DNA of 64,000 nt, from NCBI RefSeq assembly GCF_017354985.1, contig NZ_CP071501.1, positions 577,501 to 641,500 on the forward strand. Reading direction: 5' to 3'. Source of the DNA: Shewanella cyperi. GTDB lineage: Bacteria; Pseudomonadota; Gammaproteobacteria; Enterobacterales; Shewanellaceae. The position numbers and the translations under genes are program-made. Below the pieces are notes generated by a model. It did no database searches. It had not been told where the DNA came from and was given only the letters and a program-made list of their open reading frames with translations. Of the stretch, positions 1 through 8,700 are shown one piece after another (positions within the stretch are counted from its first letter, which is position 1; each line of letters starts with the position of its first letter).

Positions 1-28
1 TCCTGTTGTAGTTCCGGGAGCTCTGGGA

Positions 29-982
29 TTACTGGCGCTTGCCGAGGCGCGTTTCTATGGCGTCCATCAGCATGCCCGTAATATCCACCTCAAAGGCGGC
101 CTCAATTTCACGGATGCAGGTTGGGCTGGTGACATTGATTTCAGTGAGCTTGTCACCAATGACATCCAGGCCGACAAAGACCAGCCCACGGCGCTTCAGT
201 TCGGGACCTATGGCTCGGGCAATGTGCCAGTCGCTTTCGGACAGGGGCTGGGCCACACCGCGGCCACCGGCTGCCAGGTTGCCGCGGGTTTCGCCCTGCT
301 TGGGGATCCGCGCCAGACAATAGGGCACGGGCTCGCCGTCCACCACCAGAATGCGCTTGTCGCCCTGGGTGATGGCCGGAATGAAGGTCTGCGCCATGGC
401 ATAGCGCTGACCATAGGCGGTCAGCGTCTCTATGATCACCCCGAGATTGGGATCGTCCTGCTTGATCCTGAAGATGAGGGTGCCGCCCATGCCATCAAGT
501 GGCTTGAGAATGATGTCCCCATGTTGCTGGTGGAAGGCGCGGATGCGATTCGGATCCCGGGTGACTATGGTGTCCGGGGTAAACTCAGAGAACCAAGCGG
601 TAAACAGCTTCTCGTTGGCGTCCCGCAGGCTCTGGGGCTTGTTGACTATCAGCACCCCCTGTTCTTCGGCGCGCTCCAGCATATAGGTGGCGTAGATATA
701 CTCGGTATCGAACGGCGGGTCCTTGCGCATCAGGATCACATCCAGTTCGGTCAGTGGGCAGTCACTCATCTCACCCAACTGATACCAGTTATCGGCGTCC
801 TGCTTAACGGTCAGGGGGCGCATATTGGCGCGGGGGACACCATTGATCATCGCCAGATCCTGCATCTCCATGTAGAAGAGTTGGTAGCCACGGCTCTGGG
901 CCGCCAGCAACATGGCAAAGCTGGAATCTTTCTTGATGTTGATGGCGCTTATGGGGTCCATCACTATACCGAGTTTGATCAT
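29..982 (-). CDS. gshB: Glutathione synthetase
   Basis: Joins glycine to gamma-glutamylcysteine with ATP, the last step of glutathione synthesis in the cytoplasm. The 317-residue length is that of the family. An ATP-grasp fold is indicated by the nucleotide-binding stretch KPLDGMGG at about residues 160-167, the early MRKDPPFDTEY stretch (about 85-95) and the metal/substrate-binding EINVTSPTCIREIE near residues 281-294. Start is ATG at 982. It is the last visible gene of a minus-strand run endA, rsmE, gshB, the same order as in E. coli, with 20 bp after rsmE, so probably co-transcribed. Identification is confident from motifs and neighbours. Confidence 0.97.
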   Translation of the reverse strand: MIKLGIVMDPISAINIKKDSSFAMLLAAQSRGYQLFYMEMQDLAMINGVPRANMRPLTVKQDADNWYQLGEMSDCPLTELDVILMRKDPPFDTEYIYATYMLERAEEQGVLIVNKPQSLRDANEKLFTAWFSEFTPDTIVTRDPNRIRAFHQQHGDIILKPLDGMGGTLIFRIKQDDPNLGVIIETLTAYGQRYAMAQTFIPAITQGDKRILVVDGEPVPYCLARIPKQGETRGNLAAGGRGVAQPLSESDWHIARAIGPELKRRGLVFVGLDVIGDKLTEINVTSPTCIREIEAAFEVDITGMLMDAIETRLGKRQ

Positions 983-1002
983 TGTCTAATCCTTAAGGTC
1001 GC

Positions 1003-1734
1003 TCAGCCCAGATCGCCAAGTCTGAGCTGCAGGGCTGTAATGGCGGTCAGGGCGGCGGTTTCGGTACGCAACACCCGGGGGCCAAGCAATACGTCGGTGA
1101 AGGCGTGGTTCTCTGTCATGGCTATCTCCTCGGCAGAAAGTCCCCCTTCAGGGCCGATCAACAGGCGGATGCGCTTGTTCTCCAGTGGCAGACCATTGAT
1201 ACCGTGTGCCGCCCTCGGATGCAGATTGAGTTTGAGCGCCGTGGTGTTTTCGGCGCACCAGTCAGCCAATTCCATTGCCGGTCTGACTTCGGGTACTGTG
1301 CTGCGGCCCGATTGTTCACAGGCGCTGATGACTATCTTCTGCCACTGCTGGATACGTTTATCCAGGCGCTCACCGCTGAGCTTGACGCCGCAGCGTTCGG
1401 AAAACAGCGGGGTAATGGTGTTGACCCCAAGCTCCACCGATTTTTGCAGGGTAAAATCCATACGATCGCCGCGGGAAATCACCTGTCCCAGGTGTAAGTG
1501 CAAGGGCGACTCGGACTCATTGGTCTGCCCGGACAGGACCCGCACAGTGACGGATTTCTTACCGGCCTCGGTGATTTCGGCCAGATAATCCTTGCCGTCG
1601 CCGTTGAACAGGCACAACTGCTCACCCGGACCCATGCGCAGCACCCGACCTATGTGGGCCGCACCGTCTTCATCCAGGGCCAGTTCTGCGCCAGGGCTCA
1701 GGGGAAAGGGTTGATAAATACGTGGCACTCTCAT
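1003..1734 (-). CDS. rsmE: 16S rRNA m3U1498 methyltransferase
   Basis: SPOUT-class methyltransferase that methylates N3 of U1498 in 16S rRNA, using S-adenosylmethionine. 243 residues, the normal size. The N-terminal PUA-like part starts [13 protein letters not shown]; the C-terminal knot carries IGPEGG at about 193-198 and [11 protein letters not shown] at about 217-227, both hallmark SAM-binding loops of RsmE. It sits between endA (15 bp upstream) and gshB (20 bp downstream) on the same strand, the conserved enterobacterial order. Confidence 0.97.
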   Translation of the reverse strand: MRVPRIYQPFPLSPGAELALDEDGAAHIGRVLRMGPGEQLCLFNGDGKDYLAEITEAGKKSVTVRVLSGQTNESESPLHLHLGQVISRGDRMDFTLQKSVELGVNTITPLFSERCGVKLSGERLDKRIQQWQKIVISACEQSGRSTVPEVRPAMELADWCAENTTALKLNLHPRAAHGINGLPLENKRIRLLIGPEGGLSAEEIAMTENHAFTDVLLGPRVLRTETAALTAITALQLRLGDLG

Positions 1735-1749
1735 CTGTGTTCCTGAAAT

Positions 1750-2478
1750 TCAGTCGGCAACCTTTGCCGCGCTCGGGTGAGACTGGCAGGCTTTCGCCAC
1801 AAAGGGATTATGATTTCCCTGCACCTCGGCTATGGCCTTATCGCGTTTGCATTCAATCATATCAACTGGATAAGTTTTATCCCATGCCTGGAATAACTTT
1901 AATTGGCTGCTGGACAGGGCGAGTTTATAGCTCTGTTGCATGTATAGATAAGTTCGGGCTATGGCCCCGCGACTGCGTGCCGGCGGCTGTACCTTGCGGC
2001 CCTTGAAGTCCACCACCATGTCACAACTGCCGTATTGGCCTGCCATGGCATTCCACTGACTGAAGCGGAAGTTGCTGCGATCGCCGTTAACCTCACCTAT
2101 GGCCGGCACCAGGTTGTGAAGATCGGCTTCCATGCGCCTGAATTGCGGATCCTGCTCGGCACACTGCTTGCGGCCGCCCTTTTGCCAGCATTGGCGCTGA
2201 TGTCCCAGCTCCCAGGCAGGTACTATGTGTTCCCATTCGATTCGCCCGGCCCTTTGGGCCTGTTTGCGCACCTGGTAGCCACAGCGGGCGAGCTCCGGCT
2301 GCCATTGCTTGCCCTGCAGCTTGATGTCGCAGCCGCAATAAAAGCTCTGCAGCGGCAATTGGGTTTGATAAATATTGCGGGCCAGCTTCTTGGCCTGGGA
2401 AAAATCACTTGGATGACCGGTTGAGGCCAACAGCGAAACAGGAAAAAACAGCAAAAACAGCAGCGCAGCTCTGAGCAA
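1750..2478 (-). CDS. endA: Endonuclease I, periplasmic/extracellular DNase
   Basis: Non-specific double-strand DNase of the EndA family. The first ~19 residues are a hydrophobic signal peptide ([18 protein letters not shown]), so the product is exported. The beta-beta-alpha-metal catalytic signature [11 protein letters not shown] lies at about 82-92, with H84 as the likely general base; an Asn-rich metal-binding segment ([17 protein letters not shown]) follows. Several cysteines are consistent with disulfides in the periplasm. The start appears to be TTG at 2478: no in-frame ATG is available upstream and the signal peptide begins right there. First gene of the endA-rsmE-gshB run. Confidence 0.93.
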   Translation of the reverse strand: MLRAALLFLLFFPVSLLASTGHPSDFSQAKKLARNIYQTQLPLQSFYCGCDIKLQGKQWQPELARCGYQVRKQAQRAGRIEWEHIVPAWELGHQRQCWQKGGRKQCAEQDPQFRRMEADLHNLVPAIGEVNGDRSNFRFSQWNAMAGQYGSCDMVVDFKGRKVQPPARSRGAIARTYLYMQQSYKLALSSSQLKLFQAWDKTYPVDMIECKRDKAIAEVQGNHNPFVAKACQSHPSAAKVAD

Positions 2479-2597
2479 AATAAGGCATTCCCGAAAATAG
2501 CAATTGTCATCGGCACTGACTGACGATTTGAGTCGGCGTCAGTGTCCTGTTATGGAGCCGCATGGTAAGGGATTGTTATCCCGGTCGCAACCGGGCT

Positions 2598-3146
2598 TCA
2601 GGCAGCGCTGAGCCTTTGGCCACAGCGGCGGCACAGGTATTGGCTTTGGCCGCGAACCACCTTGTTGTGACGCCGAATGGACAGGGGGACGGTGCCGCAG
2701 CCGCAGCGATAGTCGACGCTGCGACTGACAGACTGGGTGTCCAGGCTGTGGGTGGTACGGGGTGCCAGGCCAAAGACGCCGCGCATCAGGGCTTGCCATT
2801 CGCGGCCATGGGGGGCAACCCGGCCATGCTGGCGGTAAGCCAGCAGGTGACAGAGTTCGTGGGGAATGACCTCGGTGAAGAATACCTGCGGATTTTCTTC
2901 CAGCAGCACCGCATTGAGGCGCATACGGTTTTCCTGCAAGTGGGCCATTCCGGCACAGCGGCCCCTGAGTTTGAAACTGAGGGCGGGGCGTGGCACCTGG
3001 ATGCCAAGCACGGCTTCGGCCCGCAAGCAGGCACTTTCCAGATGAATTTGCGCCTCTTCCTGCGCCCGGGTGGCGGGAACACACTGAGCTTCTCTCGCTC
3101 CCTGAATTACGGGCCTGTGGGCTCGGCTGAACAAGCGCTTGAACAT
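2598..3146 (-). CDS. sprT: SprT-family zinc metalloprotein
   Basis: SprT/Spartan-like putative metalloprotease. The zinc-binding HELCH motif lies at residues 96-100, followed by a third His in a GREW-type segment (about 113-117). A C-terminal zinc ribbon is visible as a CGC pair near residue 155 and CRRC about 20 residues later. 182 residues, slightly above the usual 165. The bacterial role is poorly understood; a DNA-protein crosslink protease role is known for the eukaryotic relative only. Located upstream of endA on the same strand with about 120 bp between, so co-transcription is possible but not shown. Confidence 0.9.
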   Translation of the reverse strand: MFKRLFSRAHRPVIQGAREAQCVPATRAQEEAQIHLESACLRAEAVLGIQVPRPALSFKLRGRCAGMAHLQENRMRLNAVLLEENPQVFFTEVIPHELCHLLAYRQHGRVAPHGREWQALMRGVFGLAPRTTHSLDTQSVSRSVDYRCGCGTVPLSIRRHNKVVRGQSQYLCRRCGQRLSAA

Positions 3147-3174
3147 CTGCTGACCATGGCTGGAGATAATAAAA

Positions 3175-3203
3175 AGGCGTCATTGCCAGAGACAATGACG
3201 CCT
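3175..3203 (-). terminator. Intrinsic terminator after the pyroglutamyl-peptidase-like gene
   Basis: An 11-bp perfect inverted repeat (AGGCGTCATTG / CAATGACGCCT) with a 7-nt loop; read on the minus strand it is followed by a T-run (TTTTTATTAT). It lies 15 bp past the stop of the minus-strand gene ending at 3218. Confidence 0.9.
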
Positions 3204-3217
3204 GCGACCGTCCCAGT

Positions 3218-4375
3218 TTACAGCGCCTTGGCGGCGGCCTCCACCATGGCCTTCACTTGCTCGGCTATGGCGCCCTCTTCATCGGCGTTATAGCCGGCGA
3301 TCCTGGGGGTGTGGATATGGCCCACGGGCAGGGTGCGACCGAACTGCTGTTGCAGCAAGATGGCGCGGTAGGAAATCTCGTTGGACAGGTATCCGCCACC
3401 TGAGCCTTCCACCGAGGTGGCATCGGTCAGTTCCTTCAGGGAAGCGGCATCGAATTCGCCCCGCTGCAAGGTGGTGACCCTGTGGTTGTCGTTGACTTGC
3501 CAGCGTCCCTTGACGGCCTGCATGGCGGCGACCGGCAGTGAGAATTGCACAAATTCGTCGCCGTTCAACATCTTGCCATCCAGCATGGGAGCCAGAGGCG
3601 CGGTCTTGCTGGCACCCGTCATCACATTGAGGTTATCGGGGGCTTCGGCGCTGCGGTTGCGTCCGGGGAAGCGCTCAAGATCAAAATTGTCCCGGCCCAT
3701 GCTGACGGTCAGCACCATGTTGATGCTGTTATTGCGGTAGAAGGGCGTCAGTAAAGACTCAATTATGCCCTGATCGAAGTCGGCAAAACGCACCGGAACC
3801 ATCACGGTTTCCACCTGGGCCTTTTTGCCGTTAACCTCAAAGCGGTAACCATCGAGCATCAGCGCCACCAGACCCGACGGGTTGCTCTGGCCTATATTGC
3901 GGTCGAGGAAGAAAGGATCGAAACCGGTGAGCAGGATTTTCAGCTGCACATCGTCGGCAAAATGGATGTCACTGAAGCCGCGGGAGGATTTTTCCACGGC
4001 CTTGACCAGAATGTCGCGCTGCCAGGGGGCGATGTTGAAGCCTGGTTTCTCCTGCTTGAGCTTGGTGCGCATGGCCAGTCGGGACCAGTACAGCGGCCTG
4101 TCGTCCAGGTTGCCCGATTGCACATCGCGCACCGCCTGCTGCCACAGGCGCAGACCCTGGTGTGCCATGGTATTGGTGACGGCCAACTCTTCGGTGCTGG
4201 CGGCATACTTTTCCACCAGTCCCTCCAATAAACCCTGATAACGCTGGCTGACTTCGGGGAGTTCACTGTAGGCCTTGGTCAGACGGGCCTCCTCGACATC
4301 CAGGTTGGCAAAAACGGCAAATGGCGCGGCTGTCAGCCCCAAAGAGAGCATTGCCGGAAGCAGGCGCTTGAACAT
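3218..4375 (-). CDS. Exported pyroglutamyl-peptidase (C15)-like protein with Ser at the nucleophile position
   Basis: 385 residues, with a signal peptide (about 1-23, ending FAVFA) and a ~120-residue helical N-terminal extension not found in the ~215-residue pyrrolidone carboxypeptidases. From residue 147 the C15 fold is recognisable: LLTGFDPFF (148-156) followed by NPSG, GRDNFDLER (227-235, catalytic-type E234), PDN, GGYLSNEISYR (328-337) and GHIHTP (352-357, H355). In C15 enzymes the third motif reads G-T/Y-F/Y-V/L-C-N; here the Cys is Ser (S331). Glu and His are kept. It may therefore be an inactive relative, a serine variant, or a binding protein; none of this can be decided from sequence. 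Start ATG at 4375; monocistronic with a terminator at 3175-3203. Confidence 0.82.
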   Translation of the reverse strand: MFKRLLPAMLSLGLTAAPFAVFANLDVEEARLTKAYSELPEVSQRYQGLLEGLVEKYAASTEELAVTNTMAHQGLRLWQQAVRDVQSGNLDDRPLYWSRLAMRTKLKQEKPGFNIAPWQRDILVKAVEKSSRGFSDIHFADDVQLKILLTGFDPFFLDRNIGQSNPSGLVALMLDGYRFEVNGKKAQVETVMVPVRFADFDQGIIESLLTPFYRNNSINMVLTVSMGRDNFDLERFPGRNRSAEAPDNLNVMTGASKTAPLAPMLDGKMLNGDEFVQFSLPVAAMQAVKGRWQVNDNHRVTTLQRGEFDAASLKELTDATSVEGSGGGYLSNEISYRAILLQQQFGRTLPVGHIHTPRIAGYNADEEGAIAEQVKAMVEAAAKAL

Positions 4376-4518
4376 GGGAATTCCTTTAAACTTGGCCGGA
4401 CAAAGATGTATGGCGTTGATTTGACATAATTCTAGTTGAAAAACAGGGATATCACAGCGTGGCCCGAAAATCGAGTTACAGGTTCAAGAATTCTTCATCC
4501 TGTCACTGTTGCAGCCCT

Positions 4519-4785
4519 CGGCCCATCATACCGGGCAGGGATTCCTGGCTGCCTATGCGTTTGGCCAAGAAGTCCTGGCGCGCGCTGCTGGTTTGGATGC
4601 AGGTGGCTGTCAGCCCATCATGCCGAGCAGGGACTCCTGGCTGCCGATACGTTTGGCGAAAAAGTCTGGGAACACGCTGATGCTGATGGCTGAACGTTTG
4701 GATGCAAGCGGCCGGCGGTTTTCAGCCCATCATGCCGAGCAGGGACTCCTGGCTGCCGATACGTTTGGCGAAAAAGTCCAGAAAC
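4519..4785 (-). repeat. Two decaying extra copies of the LysR gene 3' end, plus the gene's own end
   Basis: Three tandem, imperfect copies of a ~57-bp segment lie at about 4521-4577, 4611-4668 and 4725-4782. Read on the minus strand each encodes a version of (D)FFAKRIGSQESLLGMMG; the rightmost is the true C-terminus of the LysR gene ending at 4722. The middle copy also keeps the preceding ISISVF-P and its TGA stop; the left copy has changed (FLAKRIGSQESLPGMMG) and lost the stop (TGA to CGA). The stretches between copies also share a GTTTGGATGCA motif, so the repeat unit is about 90-115 bp. Many differences between left and right copies are at third codon positions. The segment fills the gap between the C15-like gene and LysR; I see no separate gene in it. 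Confidence 0.85.
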
Positions 4786-5633
4786 ACACTGATATTGGTG
4801 GCCAACTGGCGACGGCTGGAATAGACCCCATAGACCTTGAAGGGCTCCATGGGCCATTCGGGCAATATGGGGACCAGAGCGCCACTGGCCAACTCCTTTT
4901 TGCACACCGAATGGGACAGCATGGCGATACCGAAGTCATCCAACGCCAGCTGTTTGACCATGATGGAGCTGTTGACCCGCACTTTACGGTTAAAACTGAC
5001 CATGGTCTTGCGGCTGCCCTTGCCCAGCGGCCAGATGGGAGCCGAACGGGAGGTTCCCAGCAAAATGCCTGAGTGATCCCCCAGCTCAGAGGGGGTGGCT
5101 GGGATGCCCTTGGTTTTTAAATAACCTGGGCTGGCCACCAATATGGGTTGGCGCTCGAACAGCAAGCGAGCAACCAGATCCGAGGATTGTAACGGGCCGT
5201 ATTTGATGGCGACATCAAAACCTTCACCCACCAGACCCACGTCCGAATCGGTAAATTGCACATCCAGCTGCACATTGGGGTAGAGGCGCATAAAGCCACT
5301 GCAGAGCTTGGCAATCAGCTCCTGGCTGAAGGACACAGGAATGGCAATGCGCAGCGAGCCGCTGACATCGTTTTGGGTATGTTCTATGACGGCCTTGGCC
5401 GCCTCCACTTCGTTGACTATGGACTCGCAATGCTGATAAAAGAGGGCGCCTACCTGGGTCAGACTCAGATTGCGGGTATCTCTTTGCAGCAATCGCACGC
5501 CAAGTTGTTCTTCCAATTGGGCAACTTTGCGACTTATGGTGGATTTTGGCAGGCCGGTATCCCGGGCCGCCTGACTGAAACCCTGAGATCTGACCACTGC
5601 GGCAAACAGCGCCATCCCATTCAAATCTGGCAT
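4722..5633 (-). CDS. LysR-family transcriptional regulator
   Basis: 303-residue LysR regulator. The N-terminal winged helix-turn-helix spans about 1-60 (MPDLNGMALFAAVVRSQGFS, then AARDTGLPKSTISRKVAQLE). The rest is the periplasmic-binding-like effector domain (from about residue 92, SGSLRIAIPVSF). The effector is unknown. It is divergent from the carboxylase gene at 5754, with about 120 bp between, so it may control that gene and itself, as LysR proteins often do. Odd point: its 3' end is repeated just downstream. Confidence 0.93.
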   Translation of the reverse strand: MPDLNGMALFAAVVRSQGFSQAARDTGLPKSTISRKVAQLEEQLGVRLLQRDTRNLSLTQVGALFYQHCESIVNEVEAAKAVIEHTQNDVSGSLRIAIPVSFSQELIAKLCSGFMRLYPNVQLDVQFTDSDVGLVGEGFDVAIKYGPLQSSDLVARLLFERQPILVASPGYLKTKGIPATPSELGDHSGILLGTSRSAPIWPLGKGSRKTMVSFNRKVRVNSSIMVKQLALDDFGIAMLSHSVCKKELASGALVPILPEWPMEPFKVYGVYSSRRQLATNISVFLDFFAKRIGSQESLLGMMG

Positions 5634-5753
5634 GTTTTTCTACTGTCTCAAATATGGAACAAAGCGTCCAAGGCAGTTTAATGGCAATTGGCGAAAGAAC
5701 AAAGTTATATTTATTGGCTAAAAATTTTCAGAGGCTTAGCAGAGGATCTCTTG

Positions 5754-8700
5754 ATGACCAGCAAAAAGCAGCCCGTAACAACGACTCAAGCACAGACGCC
5801 CGATCCCCTGTTTTTGCAGGCGGAGCATCTGGCAAAGGATTTTTCGCTGTTTCCCAAACACAGCAAACAGAGTTTATCTGATGAAATTAAAGGCCTGTTG
5901 GATGATGATGCCATCCAGGCCAACCTGAAGACCCTGGCCAAACTGGACGTAGATGGCTATGTGGCCAAGGTGATCCAGCCCACCCAGGATAAGAATCGTC
6001 CCGGTGCCAAGCGTATCATTGCCGATTTGAAAGGCAAGGTGATCACCGAGACCCATATGGGCTCCTTCTACAGCGCCGAGGTAGATCTCAGTTTCGGCAG
6101 CCGTAACCGTCGTATCGGTTTCATCGCCCAGGAGCGCACCACAGCCAACGGTGCCTGGATGCCCGAGCATCACCTGGCGGCCTGCAAGGCCATTCGCCAT
6201 TTCGCCGAACTGTCCATGCCCATTGTGTACCTTATCGACACCCCCGGTGCCGATGCGGGTGAAATTGCCAACAGCAACAACCAGGCACACTCCATTTCCA
6301 AGGCCATTGCCGAGAGTGCCAACGTCGACGTGCCAACCGTAGGTATAGTGATTGGTGCCGGTTATTCCGGTGGTGCCATCCCCCTGGCTGCAGCCAACAT
6401 TCTGTTGTCTTTGCGCGACGGTATCTTCAACACCATTCAGCCCCAGGGTCTGCAAAGCATTGCCCGCAAATACAACCTGTCATGGCAGGAATGTGCCAAG
6501 TCCGTGGGTGTATCTCCGGAAGAGCTGTACACAGCCGGTTGTATCGACGGCATTATCGACTTTTCACCCTCAGATCGCGACGAGCGTCAGCACAACCTGC
6601 GCCGCGCTATCATCAGCTCCATTGAGGCCGTAGAGCGTGCCGCAGTGAAGTTTGTGAAAGAGTCCGAAGATCTGCGTGAACACTATGACCGTTCGCTGCA
6701 TCGCTTCCTGAATCCATCGCCAAACATCAAGGCCCTGGACACCACAGCCAATATGGCGGTGGCCAGCAGCCCGACCATGCATCTGAACCTGTTCGGCAGC
6801 GCTTACCGTTATCTGCGTTACCTGACCCTGCGCAGTCGAATTCATTCCATCTCCCAGGAGCAATACGGTCGCCTGTCCAAGGTGAGTGTGCCCGAGGGTG
6901 ATCTGCTGGAACGTATCCAGAAGGAACAGGAAAAGGTATTCCAGTCCTGGTTGTCTGCACCGGACAAGGTGGTATACGACGAGGAACTGTCCAAGCTGTG
7001 GAATAACTTTGTTGCCAAGCGTGCCGATATCGCCACCGAGCGCAACATGCTGACCCGTTTGATTCTGGGTGAGCCGAAAGAGAATTACAAAAAGGCCCGC
7101 AAGGCGCTGATGTTCAACATCGTTTGGTCTCTGTTCCATCGCTGGAAAGCCAACGCCGCCAACAACTTCAAGGGCCTGATCCACTATCTGGAGACACTGC
7201 CTGCCGAAGTGACCCAGGCCGATTGGCCCGAGCTGAACAACCTGACAGTGCTGGACGTGGTGGTTAATCACGAACTGCGTGAAGACTTTATTTGGCAATG
7301 CTATAACATATTGATCTTCAACGCCCTGTACGACAACGTGGTCGGCAGCCTGGCATCCATCGCCAAGGAAGCCATGATGTCCAAGAGCCTGTCCCGCGCC
7401 TCTGTGGACAGTCTGCTGCACAAGGCAATCGACCGTGCCCTGTCTACCCAGGACATAGCCAACGACAAGAGCAAGTTCTACAAGTGGCTGAAGTACTTTA
7501 TGTCTCAGTCCAACCGTGCCGAACTGCTGACCAAGACTGAGCAGTGGAAAAGCGTGGGCTTCCCACAGCTGAACGACTCTCTGTTCGTTATCCTGACCTA
7601 CTTCTTCGAGCGCCTGTTGCCCGAGTATTTCGACAGCGAAGAAGACAACGGCAAGTACACAGGCACCATCAACCCGGTGCGTATCGGTCGTCGTAAAGAC
7701 TTCTGGAACCGCCTGACCATGGGCTACCAGGATCTGCTGATCCAGAAAGTGCTGCGTGATGAGAAGAAGGCCGGCAAGATGACCTGGGAAAATGTCATCA
7801 ACCGCTTCTTCAAGCATTTCGAAGAGATCAATGGCGACAAGATGTCTGCCAACCTGCTCAACTTCCCCGGTTTCCGTTTGTCCATTGAAGATGCTATCGA
7901 CAAGGGCATCCGTCCTTGTGGTCTGATCACAGGTGTGGCCGATTTTGAACATCAGGGCAGCAGCCTCAAGGTGGGTTTGGCCGTGTCCAACACCGCCTTC
8001 CAGGCCGGTGCCTTCGATATGGCCTCCGCCGAGAAGTTCTCTGCCCTGCTGATCGAGTGTGCCAAGCGCAAGCTGCCGGTGATCTGCTTTATCTCCTCTG
8101 GTGGTATGCAGACCAAGGAAGGCGCCGCGGCACTGTTCTCCATGGCTGTGGTGAACGATCGTATTACCCGTTTTATCCGTGACAACGAACTGCCGGTGCT
8201 GATGTTCGGTTTCGGTGACTGTACCGGTGGTGCCCAGGCGTCCTTCGTGACCCATCCTCTGGTGCAGACCTACTACCTGTCCGGTACCAACATGCCGTTC
8301 GCCGGCCAGATGGTGGTACCGGCTTACCTGCCGTCCACTTCGACCCTGTCCAACTACCTGTCCAAGGTACCGGGTGCCATGAACGGGCTGGTGTACAACC
8401 CCTTCAGCGACACTCTGGACGGTCAACTGGCGAGCATAGATCCGCTGATGCCAATGCCTGCGACCCGCATTGAGGATGTGATCACCAACGCCCTGTCTAC
8501 CCTGGTACCCGATACCCAGGTGGAAGACGAGGAAATCCGTCAGGATGACCCACGTGCGCTGATGAAGCCCATCGACAAGGTGCTGGTACACGCCCGTGGC
8601 TGTACTGCGGTGAAACTGATCCGCAAGGCACACGACAACAATATCAATGTGGTGCTGGTGGCCTCGGATCCCGACATGACAGCCGTACCGGCCGACATGC

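Noticed and set aside
4436..5072. Plus-strand reading frames across the LysR tail repeats
   Set aside because: Their translations only reflect the repeated segment read backwards; no start signal or family match.
6570..8633. Long antisense reading frame (687 codons) over the carboxylase gene
   Set aside because: Low-complexity composition (His/Gln/Gly/Val-rich), no motif, no ribosome site; it is the usual shadow of a high-GC, codon-biased gene on the opposite strand.
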